Shown here piece by piece: positions 1-11,600 of a stretch of DNA of 64,000 nucleotides (position 1 is its first letter; every line of letters starts with the position of its first letter). Both the position numbers and the translations under genes were made by a program. The notes beneath the pieces are model-generated. The model was not told the DNA's origin, ran no database searches, and saw nothing but the letters and a program-made list of their open reading frames with translations. Source of the DNA: Apostichopus japonicus (lineage: Eukaryota > Echinodermata > Holothuroidea > Aspidochirotida > Stichopodidae); the NCBI RefSeq assembly GCF_037975245.1, contig NC_092579.1, forward strand, positions 15,760,178 through 15,824,177. Reading direction: 5' to 3'.

Positions 1-1842
1 ATAATTCTGTTGACCTCAAGACATACATAATCCATATATATGTGTATAGTGACTTCATCGACTCCTTGACCAACGAGTAGTCGTTAAACTCTAACAATGT
101 TCTCCCTGCAAGTCAGTCAGGTACAGTATGGACCTGTAATGGGGATTTACTCCGATCCTATCTTTACCTGTGACCAGTCGACACATATGCACTTTCCTAT
201 CTACCTAAAAACTATGCCCCCCCACCTCTCCCACTTCCTGGGCATGGCCCACTTCTCTTATTTTTCTCTGTCAGTTTTATTCCTACATGGACATTTACAA
301 TGCAGCAACAAATGCTATGTAAAGGTCGTCACTATTGCCCCAAGTTTTAATCTGCTTAATCTTGCCAAAAGTTTGAAGATGTGAGTACTTCTTCCATGGA
401 TTTCTGGCCCTCCTAGGTTATTCTCAGACACCGAAGAAAGTGTTCAGGCAATTTTGCACTCTGGATGATTATGGGGGGTGGGATGTGGGGACATTGCATC
501 AATATTGAGGGGCAATAATGATGACTTTTAACACAACAATACCTAATTTTGATATTTGTCTAGTATCAATTACCAGACTTTTGTATCTCAAATTGTGATG
601 TTGTTTTAATGTGCTTCCTTCTGCAAAGCTCGATTTCTTCTAAATTACAGAAATCAACCGCGATCCATCCTGCATGAGATATTACCGTACGTGAGCAGTA
701 TTATAAGTCTATATTTGTTACAGAATTGCAGATTTCTACATGTGTGCACACTCTATCAGGCTCGTAGCCAGAGTTACCGATTCGGTGGTGCACACCGACG
801 CAGGATCGCTGTCCGGGGAAGGGGTTGCCCCCTCCCCTATGAAAGATTTTTTACTTTCCTTAGGGGGCTAAGATGGCCAAATGATGCAATCTTTTCCATC
901 TTTTGTCGCTACATTTTTTCTCCATTTTTCCACAGCACAAAAGTTTCAACCGTGTGTACAACCTTATCATTATTTTTTTATTGAGCTTGACATTTATTTT
1001 TAAAAAATGGAAAATTGGGGGGCGGGGTGGGGAAACTCTTTCATATACCTCAACTTGACATTGTGTTGCTACAGATGGCTTTTGCAAACTGCTGTCAGAC
1101 GTAGCGATACATTAACTGTCAATATTTTTTTTTAATCAACTACTTCACATGTGCTGCTGCAGGTCGATCTGTGCCTTGTATCATACATATAAATATGTAT
1201 GTATGTATGTATATATATATATATTTATATATATTTATACATATTTGTTGCATGATCTATGCTAATGTCTCTTGGTAAACAAGCATTGTTTTAGCACACT
1301 TTCTTCTAGTTTGTAATTGAAAGTTATATCAAAACTTGAATTTTTTGTCCTTTGTGTTTGTTTTTTAAATTGTGAATCTGTTCTGCCTGCATGATTACAC
1401 ATGCCTTGAAAAAAAATATGAAAAAAAAAAAAAACACATTGAAAGGCTTGCTTCAATGCATGCTAAATGTTCTCTGATTGTTATAACATTCTTCCACACT
1501 AACTCCACGCTTTACTATTGTAGCCCTGGACAACACCCCACTTTCCCAATTCGTGGAAATTTGGCAGAGAATTCAACAACCCTGCATGCACCCCACCCAT
1601 GTCCTTTTTCTCCAGTTGTCTTGAACTCACAGTCCAACAAAAAGCCTCATAATTTTAATAATCTGACAAGCTTTGATCCTTGGAGTTGAATTTCCCTCAA
1701 GATCGATAAACAGGTTCAAGCCAGCTCTTACCATTTGTTGCAGTCTCCTGCTTCCTTGGGTTCTGGCTCTCACTACCATGCAGCCGTAAGTCTGGTTGTT
1801 TCTCAGAAGAGTTTTAGTTTTTCTTCTGCTTCTGTCTGTCTG

Positions 1843-1920
<78 letters not shown>

Positions 1921-4900
1921 GCTACATCCATTGCTTCACTACAGTACATCAGCTATGCAGTATCTCTCAGCATTTTGGTATCAGTGTAACACCCAGATTA
2001 TTCTGGTGGTTTGTTCCCCCTGACCATGGACTTTCACCCCCCCCCCCTCCTCCAGCTTTCAACTATTTTTTTAAAGCTTTCATAATCTTTTCTTTACAAT
2101 ATATGATTCATATAAAGTTATATTTACAGCTTTCAAAGATATTCATACATTACTATCTTTATGATAATGTACTGGGAATGGCTTCAACGGTGATGGTCTT
2201 CGATGACATCCATAAATTCTCAACCACGTTACGCCATATGTTTATCCGATAGAATTCATGCCAGTAATAGTTTCATTTCTTCTTTTGGAAATTGAGAATC
2301 ACGGAATGCTGCTAGCTTGATGCATTCTCTTCCTAAACAGCAACATTGCTGGGTGGGTCCACCCATGTGTTATATACAGTATGTCATTGAAAGCAACATT
2401 AATTGCTGGTTGGAAAAACATGGTTCCCACACTAAGATTGCAGCCGAATATCCATGATGCACATATAACATACAGCGACATGATTCCAATACCCCCCTCC
2501 CCCATGCAACCACCCAACAGTAACTTAGATACAGTCATTGTAGCTATAGATACCCATGGGGCACTCGCCTCGTAGACAGGAACATCGAAAGTGTATCCCC
2601 TGTGGTTGATGTGTTTGCCTATGTGGTTACACATGGCTCTGTTTTCAACATTCTAGATGGATTCCTCACTACCCTCTGCATTATATCACCATCCCTATAT
2701 ATATACCCTGCCTGAGTGCCAAACAGAATCTATGTAGATGTAATAGGAGTTAAGGTCATATTTAGCATTGACCTATAGAACATCTTACTCATCATGATGT
2801 CACAAAACCGCATTATCTTGTGTATTTAATATCGTCTGTCATCCATATGTGGGACATGAATGCTTATCCTACCGATGCATTCATATCCCATGGTGCATCA
2901 CAGTTAGTGGTCCTTATACACACTCACATGCAATTCACAAGTACACATACTACTTGAAGCCAGCCAGCCAGCCAACCAGAGGTCTGCGTTTAAGTTTGTT
3001 TGCAGAGATCTAGCTTGTTGCCAGTATTTACATGATTCTGCAAACTGTGACATCACAGGATCTCAGCGTCAAATCATAAATCAATGTCATTCCAGTGAAT
3101 ATGACAGGGATAAAGTTATGCTCTGCTGCCAGAAATAACATCTGTCATCATAAAAATCATCTTCTTGAGCATGTGAATGGTTTATCATTCAACTTTCACT
3201 ATGCAAGCATTCATTGGATTTTCCTTAATCAATTATTTCCTCCTCTTGCCCCCCCCCGCCTTTCTCCTACCATGCCCCGCCCAATTTTCTCTTTTCTACC
3301 TACCTCCCTCCCTACTTCTATTATCTTGAAAATTTCTCTTTACAATCTCACTCCTTCTGTATAGTGTTACCTATTGTACTGTACACTTTGGAGGAAAGTC
3401 ATAATTAATTTTCTACCCTCTCCCCCAATGAACCCTCCTTGAATTTCATTCTTAGACTATAGTTTTATTTCTCCCAAGAGAACCTCTCTCACTTTCATGT
3501 GTCCCACATTAATCATCACCATCATCATCATAGGGTATACCCTGCCTCATACACACAACCAGTGGAGAGAGAGACTGATACAGAGAGAGAGAAAAGGAGG
3601 TTCTAATTATAACCTCATATTTGGTCATTGAGTCACAGCTGCGATTTGTATTGGTATTAGTAGTAGTAGTGATAAATACAGTCCGCTCTGCACATATTAT
3701 AATCTAGTACATATATATATATGAATCTGTGGCATAGCTGTTTATCATCAAGGTAAATAATTGGGGCATAATTTTGAGAGTAAATGTTATTCTAAGGGGT
3801 CTGTTAGTAGGCCCCCGGCTTGGCATCGATGTTTACGCTGAATGAACACAAAGAGAATGGCTGCCTGGATTCCTTGTATGGAAGTGGATATGAGTCAGAC
3901 AGTGAATTCAAGAAGTTATTTCATTTATGATATGTACGGATAAATATATATCTTTGGTAGAATGTTGCAACAGAGGTTAATATCCTAATTATTCTGGCCA
4001 GACAAATTTCTCCTATTGAAGAAATCCAATTATCAAATGGATGTGTCTCCACTGCAGATTTGTACCATTGGCATGGACTGTTATGCTACCAAAAGTTTGG
4101 GCTGGGGTGTTGTTTCAAGTACAGTTAGTGAGTGGTGAATGACTGTAGGAAGGATCAGAAGAGAAACGCAAATGGTAGTACAGGAAAGGGACAAGAAAAT
4201 TAAATTAATAACATTTTATTTGGAGGGGGTGGGTGGATAGTTATACCCGGGGGGGAGGGGGGGTGGGTGGATAGTTAGTTATACCATCAGTCGGAGAAGA
4301 CTGCAGATATATTTGATTTTAATGTAGACTTCCAATCTAGCCAAGTCATATCGATTTTGCAATAGTCTACCTAAAGTCACAAATCAGGGAGTTAAGAGAA
4401 AAGATAGATGTAAATATGTTCCTTAAGTTCCATTACCACACGAAATGCACCGCAAGATCCGCGTACTGGATTTTTTCCGCAACAAAGAATCGTGATAATT
4501 TAAGAGTAGAATACATGGTGAGATTGATTCTGTCCAACCCTGCTCAGTGATATGTTTACAAACGGTAAACATACAAGCACATTCATGGAGTCTTAAGGAG
4601 TTTAAACTTCCTAGCTTCCTTTATACAACTATGTTAATACCAAACAAACACACACACACACTGACAAGAAAGTTCAACAATTTTGTCTAATTTTTCCTAA
4701 ATCCTGAACAACATCCTCAAGAGGACATGAAAGTGATTCTTTAAATAATACCTAATCGAGCGGAGTGCATCATTGAAAGTAATCTGATTAAGGCAGCAAG
4801 AAAGAAAAAGAGACAATTTGGTGGCGAGATTATACTCTTGTTTCATTGCGTGTAATTTCCCCCTTTAACCTCTACTCATAGTGTACAAGTATTCACCTCA

Positions 4901-6410
4901 ACGCTGCAGTCTTTCTGTGGGAGACCCTATTGTATATATACAACCTCTCTCGGGCTGAGTAATATTGAATCATGGCTAGCTAACTTCGTTACCACGCTGG
5001 ACTTGGCTGTCAGACTAAATTGTTTGCAGCTTTTTGAGTGTGTGTGTTGCCTTGACTCTCATAGCATGGTCTATATCATCAGCTGCAGAATAAATCCGAT
5101 ACGTACAGGAGCAGACTCTCGTCACGTCATATCTATTCAGAAAAGCGATTCTTTTGAAAGACAAATACAATTTATTTGGGGGGGGGGGGGGGAAACACAA
5201 GGACTATTATATATACAGGCAGGATAATGGACATCAAATGTATTGCAGTCAATTATATAGTATGAAACTAAAATGTTTTTGTAGTCCTTATATTTACGAC
5301 AAGGTTAATTGAATCGACGATGGAATAAATCCATTATGACAATTTGATTATAATGCCACGCCATTTGTTTCATTATACAGCCAATATCGCAGAGGTGTTT
5401 TATTTAAGAGAATGATAACATAACACTGATCTATATCATGCACGTACAACTCATTCATTTCCATATGTGCTAGTTTGTCACCACTCACCAGAAGGAATAC
5501 AATTTTTGTCTCTTCCCCCCCCCCACCCCCGCCAAATTTTTATACGTTGCTTTCTTTCCAGAAGTAATCTGTTGTGCTTTTCACATGATCTCTGCACAGA
5601 ACTTCAGAACTGTTTGCTTTTCGTACCGTGTCTCTCTATTTGAGAATATTCATTCGATTTGACTACATCTTTTTAAATGCATACAACATTTAACCTTTGC
5701 TTTGCAAGGTGCCTGTATGTCTCTTTATTTCATAGTCACATTTTGATTGTTATTTGCTTTTATGTACTGAAGTGTTATCCATTTCTTATCGGGCTTGATC
5801 ACGGCTTTTGATCATTCATTCATTTATCTCGATATGACTGGCTGCCCACCATGGTGGTACTACTACCTCTTATTGCCATTTCCATAGCAACATGCAACAC
5901 ATAAAATCTATATATATATTTGCCTCTTTTTCACTCTGCTTTTAAAGGATAGTCCCTACAAATTACTTCAAGTGAGTTTTAAATAATTTCAGCATTTCCA
6001 TTTTCAATGTCACTCTGTCTCACTATACAGTTACTTTAGCTTTGCCCTCATTGCCTTTTTTTTTTTTCTCGTATTCTTTTTCTTTTTTTTTTCGTTCGTG
6101 CAGTTTTAGTGTCAAAGTTTCTTCTCTTGTTACAATGTCAAAAATCAAACACTTTTGCAAAAGGATTGTGTTTGCCTTGAAAAGCGTTGCATCCTTATTT
6201 CACTCATGGCCGAATATTTATAAGTGGCGGATATGTCAAACGTGTGGCAAGAAGGTTCAAAGAGATGGTCTTCACGTGCCAAAGAATTTTTTCACATGTT
6301 CACAAAAGAGGGACAAAAAGCAACTTTTTCTTCTGTTGGTTCACTTTTCCTTTTCCTTTGTTTTACCTGCAAATAACGATTAGTATATATATGTCAGAAA
6401 GTCAAAGAAG
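1..6410. other. Non-coding stretch upstream of the retrotransposon
   Basis: I see no exon, RNA gene or recognisable protein here on either strand. The open frames are short, low-complexity and match no family I know. It holds simple repeats (GTAT and TA runs near 1195-1230 and 1849-1917), GCCA repeats near 2960, a doubled G-rich motif near 4226-4280, and a G run near 5178-5192. By position it is probably an intron or 5' flank of the myosin gene, because the first exon I can place (22248) already starts about 200 residues into the myosin motor. That assignment is inference. Confidence 0.5.
1849..1917. repeat. (TA)n microsatellite
   Basis: About 69 bp of uninterrupted TA dinucleotides following a short TCTG run. 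Two overlapping open frames of IYIYIY residues read through it; these are artefacts of the repeat. Confidence 0.95.
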
Positions 6411-6414
6411 CGTC
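6411..6414. other. Target-site duplication, left copy (CGTC)
   Basis: The four bases CGTC directly abut the TG end of the left LTR and recur directly after the CA end of the right LTR (17068-17071). Confidence 0.8.
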
Positions 6415-6915
6415 TGTAACAACCACTCGCAGGATACATAAGATCAAGGAGCGGCGGGGGTCGACTGTCTACAACCTTTAGGTGTATAGGCGCATAACAT
6501 AATAAACATAAAAATAATGATTCAGAGACCATTCCTGTGGGCATTAAGTACTTCTGTATTCACTACAAGGGAAACGGTCCCATGGTTTGTTCTAAACGCA
6601 AGTATTTGACTGACCTCAACTTAGTCAGGTTACAATGTGGTTTTCTCTTATACTTAAAGTCTCTATCAGGACTACAAACCACTAGATATACACTTAATTA
6701 ATTAATTAATTAATATGACAAAGTAAACTCGGCCATAACACTGTCTTTCCGATCCAGCGTCTTAAACCATACAAGTTGTCATCGGGATGGAGTAGACCCT
6801 TCCCCTAGGCACTTTGACAAAACCAGCGTCTATACGACCCACCGGCGTCTAGGGCTTGACCAACGTCTAACCACTCAAGGCCATCAATAGAGTATATCGA
6901 ATAAATCTAGCAAAG

Positions 6916-7006
6916 ACCTGTTTGATCCAAAAGATCACAACAGTAAATATAAATGGTCTTCTTGGTAACAGGGCATGCCTCCCTCACAGAAGTCAGTGAA
7001 TGAGTG
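6916..7006. repeat. 91-bp direct repeat inside the LTR, copy 1
   Basis: Begins acctgtttgatccaaaag and ends gaatgagtg. It is repeated without visible change at 7951-8041, and the pair recurs in the other LTR at 15464-15554 and 16499-16589. The enclosed segment may be a duplication or a nested insertion carried by the LTR. Confidence 0.85.
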
Positions 7007-7950
7007 TGCATGAAATACTTGTAAACCCAATTTTTAAAGGAAATATGTATACAAAGGGGCAAATATAAAATAAGCAAGGTCAGTAAAACAAGTAAAAATA
7101 AATGAAGTAATTGGCTACAGCACTAGCTATACTACATAAGTACATACACTGTACCAGTATCCCTTGAAGCCTTCAACCCATAAATCAGTCATCTGTACAC
7201 ACAGAATACACTAGGGAATACCACAGGTGGAACAAATATCATAGCCTAACTACATGCTGTTTCTGGTCACATTCAATGAATGGGGATATTATGAAACCTG
7301 TTCTAACAAAAGTGCTAGACAGTGTACTAATTGGGGACTTATCTAGAATGGCAATTAAATGAAAAGGGCTTACAATAATAATTAACACTATGAACACATG
7401 GGTAAAGCACAGATTCATGAAGCACCGATGTAAATACAGATAACCAATAATTTGTAAATAACCCAGTTCAGCATACCACGTTTCGAATGAAAAGTGTAAG
7501 GTCACCAAAGGTGCATCCTAACCTATTAGTCATAAAACTGACAGTTACCACATAAAATTATAATGCTTAGGCAGTCCTCTCAACTTGTGCTACTGCCTTC
7601 TATATCACAGTAGGTGATATATGATACAATTCCAGCCTATAATGTACCACACAATATCAACATGGGGTTGTAAATTAAACATAATACTAAACATGAATAG
7701 AATAACATATTACTGCTGAAGACACATTTTAATCTGTTTACCAGCACTCCAAGTTGTGTAATAGCTTAATACCTTATAAGCAAACTACATATGTCAGTCT
7801 CACTGAAAGCGGCACTTAGGCTTATATGAATGAATATACATGCACATGTCTATAGAAAAATGCAACATTCAAATGGTAAGACACTGTGAAGGTATCTTAA
7901 TTACTCTAAGTCCTAAGTTTGACACAATTGTAAATAATCAAATGACGCTT

Positions 7951-8041
7951 ACCTGTTTGATCCAAAAGATCACAACAGTAAATATAAATGGTCTTCTTGG
8001 TAACAGGGCATGCCTCCCTCACAGAAGTCAGTGAATGAGTG
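7951..8041. repeat. 91-bp direct repeat inside the LTR, copy 2
   Basis: Second copy of the repeat at 6916-7006, 1,035 bp downstream. Sequences outside the 91 bp differ, which defines its limits. Confidence 0.85.
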
Positions 8042-8560
8042 GTCCATCACTGCCGTCCGGAGCTTTTTAATACAATTAATTCTTAACTAATTGTTTGATA
8101 GGAGGATGTGGTCATCCCTCCTTAGACAAAGAAACCCCTTGGAGGTAAAATATCTTTTACTCCCCAAAGTAACATAATGCACCCGTTACCCAAAGAGCCA
8201 TGAGACTATCCCCCACATACTTCCTGCATAAAACAAAGATTTACATTAAATACCATCCAATGATCTAGTACTGTCTGTCAACCAGTGGTAACAAACCTCA
8301 GAAGTCACGAAGAGTGGACACATAATTTAAGTAACTGACAATTAGAAACTGGCACAAACACAATAGTTGCTTGTTTCTGGGAAGGGATGAGTCAACCCTT
8401 GAAACTTAGAAATACTCTAAAAAATGGTGTAGCTGGGAAAGGGAACTTAGAAATACTCTAAAAAATGGTGTAGCTGGGAAAGGGATGACTATATACAAGG
8501 GAACATGTGGCAAAGTAATGGGGCTGTGCAACAGGAGGGGTAAACTAGTAGCCTGCTACA

Positions 8561-8572
8561 CACTCCCTACCT
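8561..8572 (-). other. Polypurine tract of the retrotransposon
   Basis: On the minus strand the 12 bases immediately before the 3' LTR read AGGTAGGGAGTG, nearly all purine. That is the position and composition of the plus-strand DNA synthesis primer of LTR elements. It lies in the ~90-nt untranslated gap between the pol stop and the LTR. Confidence 0.65.
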
Positions 8573-8652
8573 AAAATGTTGTCGTCCCTGACAACCTTCT
8601 GACCTAAAAGAAAGAAAGTAAAATAATGGTAAAAGAAAAGTGAATGCAAAGG

Positions 8653-11600
8653 TTATTTCGCCTCATTACCAATGAGACTTTGCAGCATCTGAGCATGGTG
8701 CTGATTCAGGTTCATCTGCTGTTGCATCAGGGCTATCAGCGCAGAAGGACCTGTACTCTCCATAGGTTCTCGGGGAGGTGCTGTCAATTCTAAGGAAGCA
8801 ACATCTTGCCTTCCTAGATCACTATATGTCAGACGGGGTATAGGGGCTGGATTTCTGGCAGGACGTCGCCTGGGGACACCACACATTGGGGCCTCAACCG
8901 GCAGTGGGGGTTCTGGGGGTTCCTCGGGTGGCATCACTGTCTCTGGGTGATCCAACATCTCTGGTGATGGTGGGGGGAGGTCCTGCATTGGTAGAACCTG
9001 TTCTTCAACATCCTGTGCATTGTCCTGTTGGGCCTCCTTTGTCTCCCTACCAACCTGCTGACCATCATCTGTGTCGAGCGGGTGTTCGTCGAGAACGCTT
9101 TCTTGTTCCTTGTCTGACTCATGAGGCTGGTACATGGCTACACCATCGTAGTAGTTGCCGTGAAAATCCTCTATGTCCGTTGAGTCACTGTTGGTCATTT
9201 CGACAGCTTGTACCCTTGGCCTCCGCCTTGGCCGTCTCCTAACCTTTGGGACTTCATCCTGTGGGGGGTCAGGGACCGGGGCAGGGTCGAACTGACAAGG
9301 AAGTAACAAATTCCTATGCAGCGTGCGGACAGGCCCTGTGCCTACCTCAGGCTTCACCCTATAGACAGGCATGTCCTCGCCACACTGCTCGACCACTACA
9401 TAGATCTGGTCCTCCCACCTATTGGCCAGTTTCCGACCTCCTCTAGGCCTTACATTCTTCACCAGGACCCGATCACCTGGAAGAATGGTTTGCTCCCTCA
9501 CCTTAGCATCATAGCGCCTCTTGTTCGCAGCTGACCTCTTGTCAGCTCTCTCGGTGGCGAGTCTATGAGCCTTCTGTAGGCGGTCCTTAAGACGCTGCAC
9601 ATACCCACGATGAGAGGTCGGAGTATCAGCATTGGGGGCTACACCTAGGGCTAGGTCAATTGGGAGCAGGGGCTCCCTACCAAACATGAGAAAGTAAGGA
9701 GACTCACCAGTAGCGTCGTTTCTCGTGCAATTGTAAGCATGTACGAGTGGCGCTACATGGCTCCTCCAGTGCTCTTTCTTCTCTTCTTCCAGGGTCCCGA
9801 GCAGACCTAATAGGGTCTGGTTGAATCTCTCACACTGCCCGTTCCCCTGGGGGTGGTAAGGGGTCGTCCTGGACTTTCGTATCCCGAGGGTGTGACACAA
9901 TTCCTTTATCACTCGGGACTCGAAATCCCTACCTTGGTCCGAGTGTAACCGCTCAGGGAGACCATAATTTACAAACACGTTCTCCCACAGGGCCTTTGCC
10001 ACAGTGGTGGCCTTCTGGTCCCTGGTGGGGATAGCAAAAGCATACCTGGTGAAATGGTCGGTGAGGACCAATACATTCCTGGTATCTCGTGCATCCGGTT
10101 CTATCTTTAGGAAATCCATACACAGCAATTCTAAGGGCCTTGTAGTTGGAATGGACATCAAAGGGGCCGCCAACGGTGCCCTTGCCTTCCGCCTTACACA
10201 CTGCTCACAGCGTCGACACTTGTCCTCGATGAAAGCTTGCATCTTAGGCCAGTAGAAACGGGAGCGTACCAGGTCTGTTGTGCGGTCTACCCCAGGGTGA
10301 CCCATATCCTGATGCAATCCCTTTAAGGCTAAGTCCCTATAACTGTTGGGGAGAACAAGCTGAAACTTTGACTCACCATAGGGGTCTTTAATCTCTCGAT
10401 GAAGCACTCCTTCTCTGAGGACCAGCTTGTCCCACTGCCTCAGAAGCAGGTGGGTCTCTTTGTCTAGTAGGTCCACCTTCCCAGGAGGGGGCCTCACCTT
10501 GCTCCTGACTGCCGTCCACACAGGCTTGATGCTGGGGTCTCCTTGTTGTAGCCGACTCCAGTCTACGGGGGACATACCAGGGAGTGATTGCTGTCCAGAT
10601 GGGGGAGGGTTAGTCAATGGCTCAGGGATTGCCTCGGGGCAGTCTGTCACCGTCTCCACGAGGGCCCTGCTGCCTTCAGCCTGGGAGGAGCACAACGCCT
10701 GTATAACACCTGACCGAACCAGGCGGGTACCACCACCACTGCTGGAAAGCTGGTTCACACATGCCCCATTGAGGTCTCCGGGGGCACCATCTAGGAATCG
10801 CTTCCTCATCTCTTGTCTTTGCCTCTGGAAGTCCAAATACTCGTCATCCTCAATGGGGGGTGCCTGGGGTCGTCTGGAGAGGGCGTCGGCATCCTGATTG
10901 TACTTACCTGGTTGGTACTTAAGGTCAAAATTGTAGTTTGAAAGGGCAGCCAACCAGCGATGACTAGTGGCGTCCAACTTGGCTGTGGTTAAAACATAAG
11001 TGAGCGGATTATTATCAGTAACTACCAGAAAGTGATTACCGTACAAGAAGTCGGAAAATTTGGTTGTGACTGACCACTTTAAAGCCAAAAACTCTAGCTT
11101 ATGGGCAGGGTAGTTCATCTCGCTCTTTGAGAGGCCTCGGCTCGCGTAGGCTACCGGCTTCAGCTTGCCATCGTGCTCCTGGTAGAGGGCCGCGCCCAAT
11201 CCGATAGTGCTGGCGTCTGTGTGCAACACAAACGGCTCCTCAAAATTAGCGAAATGGAGGGTGGGCGCAGTAGTCAATTTTTCCACTAGGGTTTCAAACG
11301 CAACTTGGCATTCCCTGGTCCAGTTGTCCCCAAAGGGAGTGTCTGGGCTGGGCCTGTACCCTAGTTGGTTACTTGACCTACCTGAGCCTGCACCCCTTCT
11401 TTTCTTCCTGACTGGCTCATATAGTGTCGAGAGTTCATTCATCGGCTTGGCTATCTTGCTGTAATTTTGTATGAAACGCCTGTAATAGCCTGCGAAGCCA
11501 AGGAACGACTTTAACTCTCTCACATTCTGGGGGCGGGGCCACGTCCTCACGGCAGCCACCTTGTCTGGGTCGGTCTGTACACCCTCCTTGGAGATGACAT

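Larger units (their letters stand above)
6415..8560 (-). repeat. 3' LTR (left, 2,146 bp)
   Basis: On the plus strand it runs from TGTAAC to GCTACA, so on the element strand it starts TGTAGC and ends GTTACA. It is the same sequence as 14963-17067 except for an extra 41-bp tandem copy near 8404-8485; the length difference of the two LTRs is exactly 41 bp. Inside it a 91-bp sequence occurs twice (6916-7006 and 7951-8041), bracketing a 944-bp AT-rich core. An 89-codon minus-strand frame (7239-7508) is identical in both LTRs but resembles no protein I know; I do not treat it as a gene. Confidence 0.93.

Noticed and set aside
5176-5192. Long G runs here and at 18608, 20399, 44994 as regulatory G-quadruplexes
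   Set aside because: Homopolymer G and C runs occur throughout the introns without visible strand bias or placement; no sign of function.
7239-7508. 89-codon minus-strand frame, repeated at 15787-16056
   Set aside because: Identical because it lies in both LTRs; no family resemblance and AT-rich composition. Probably chance.
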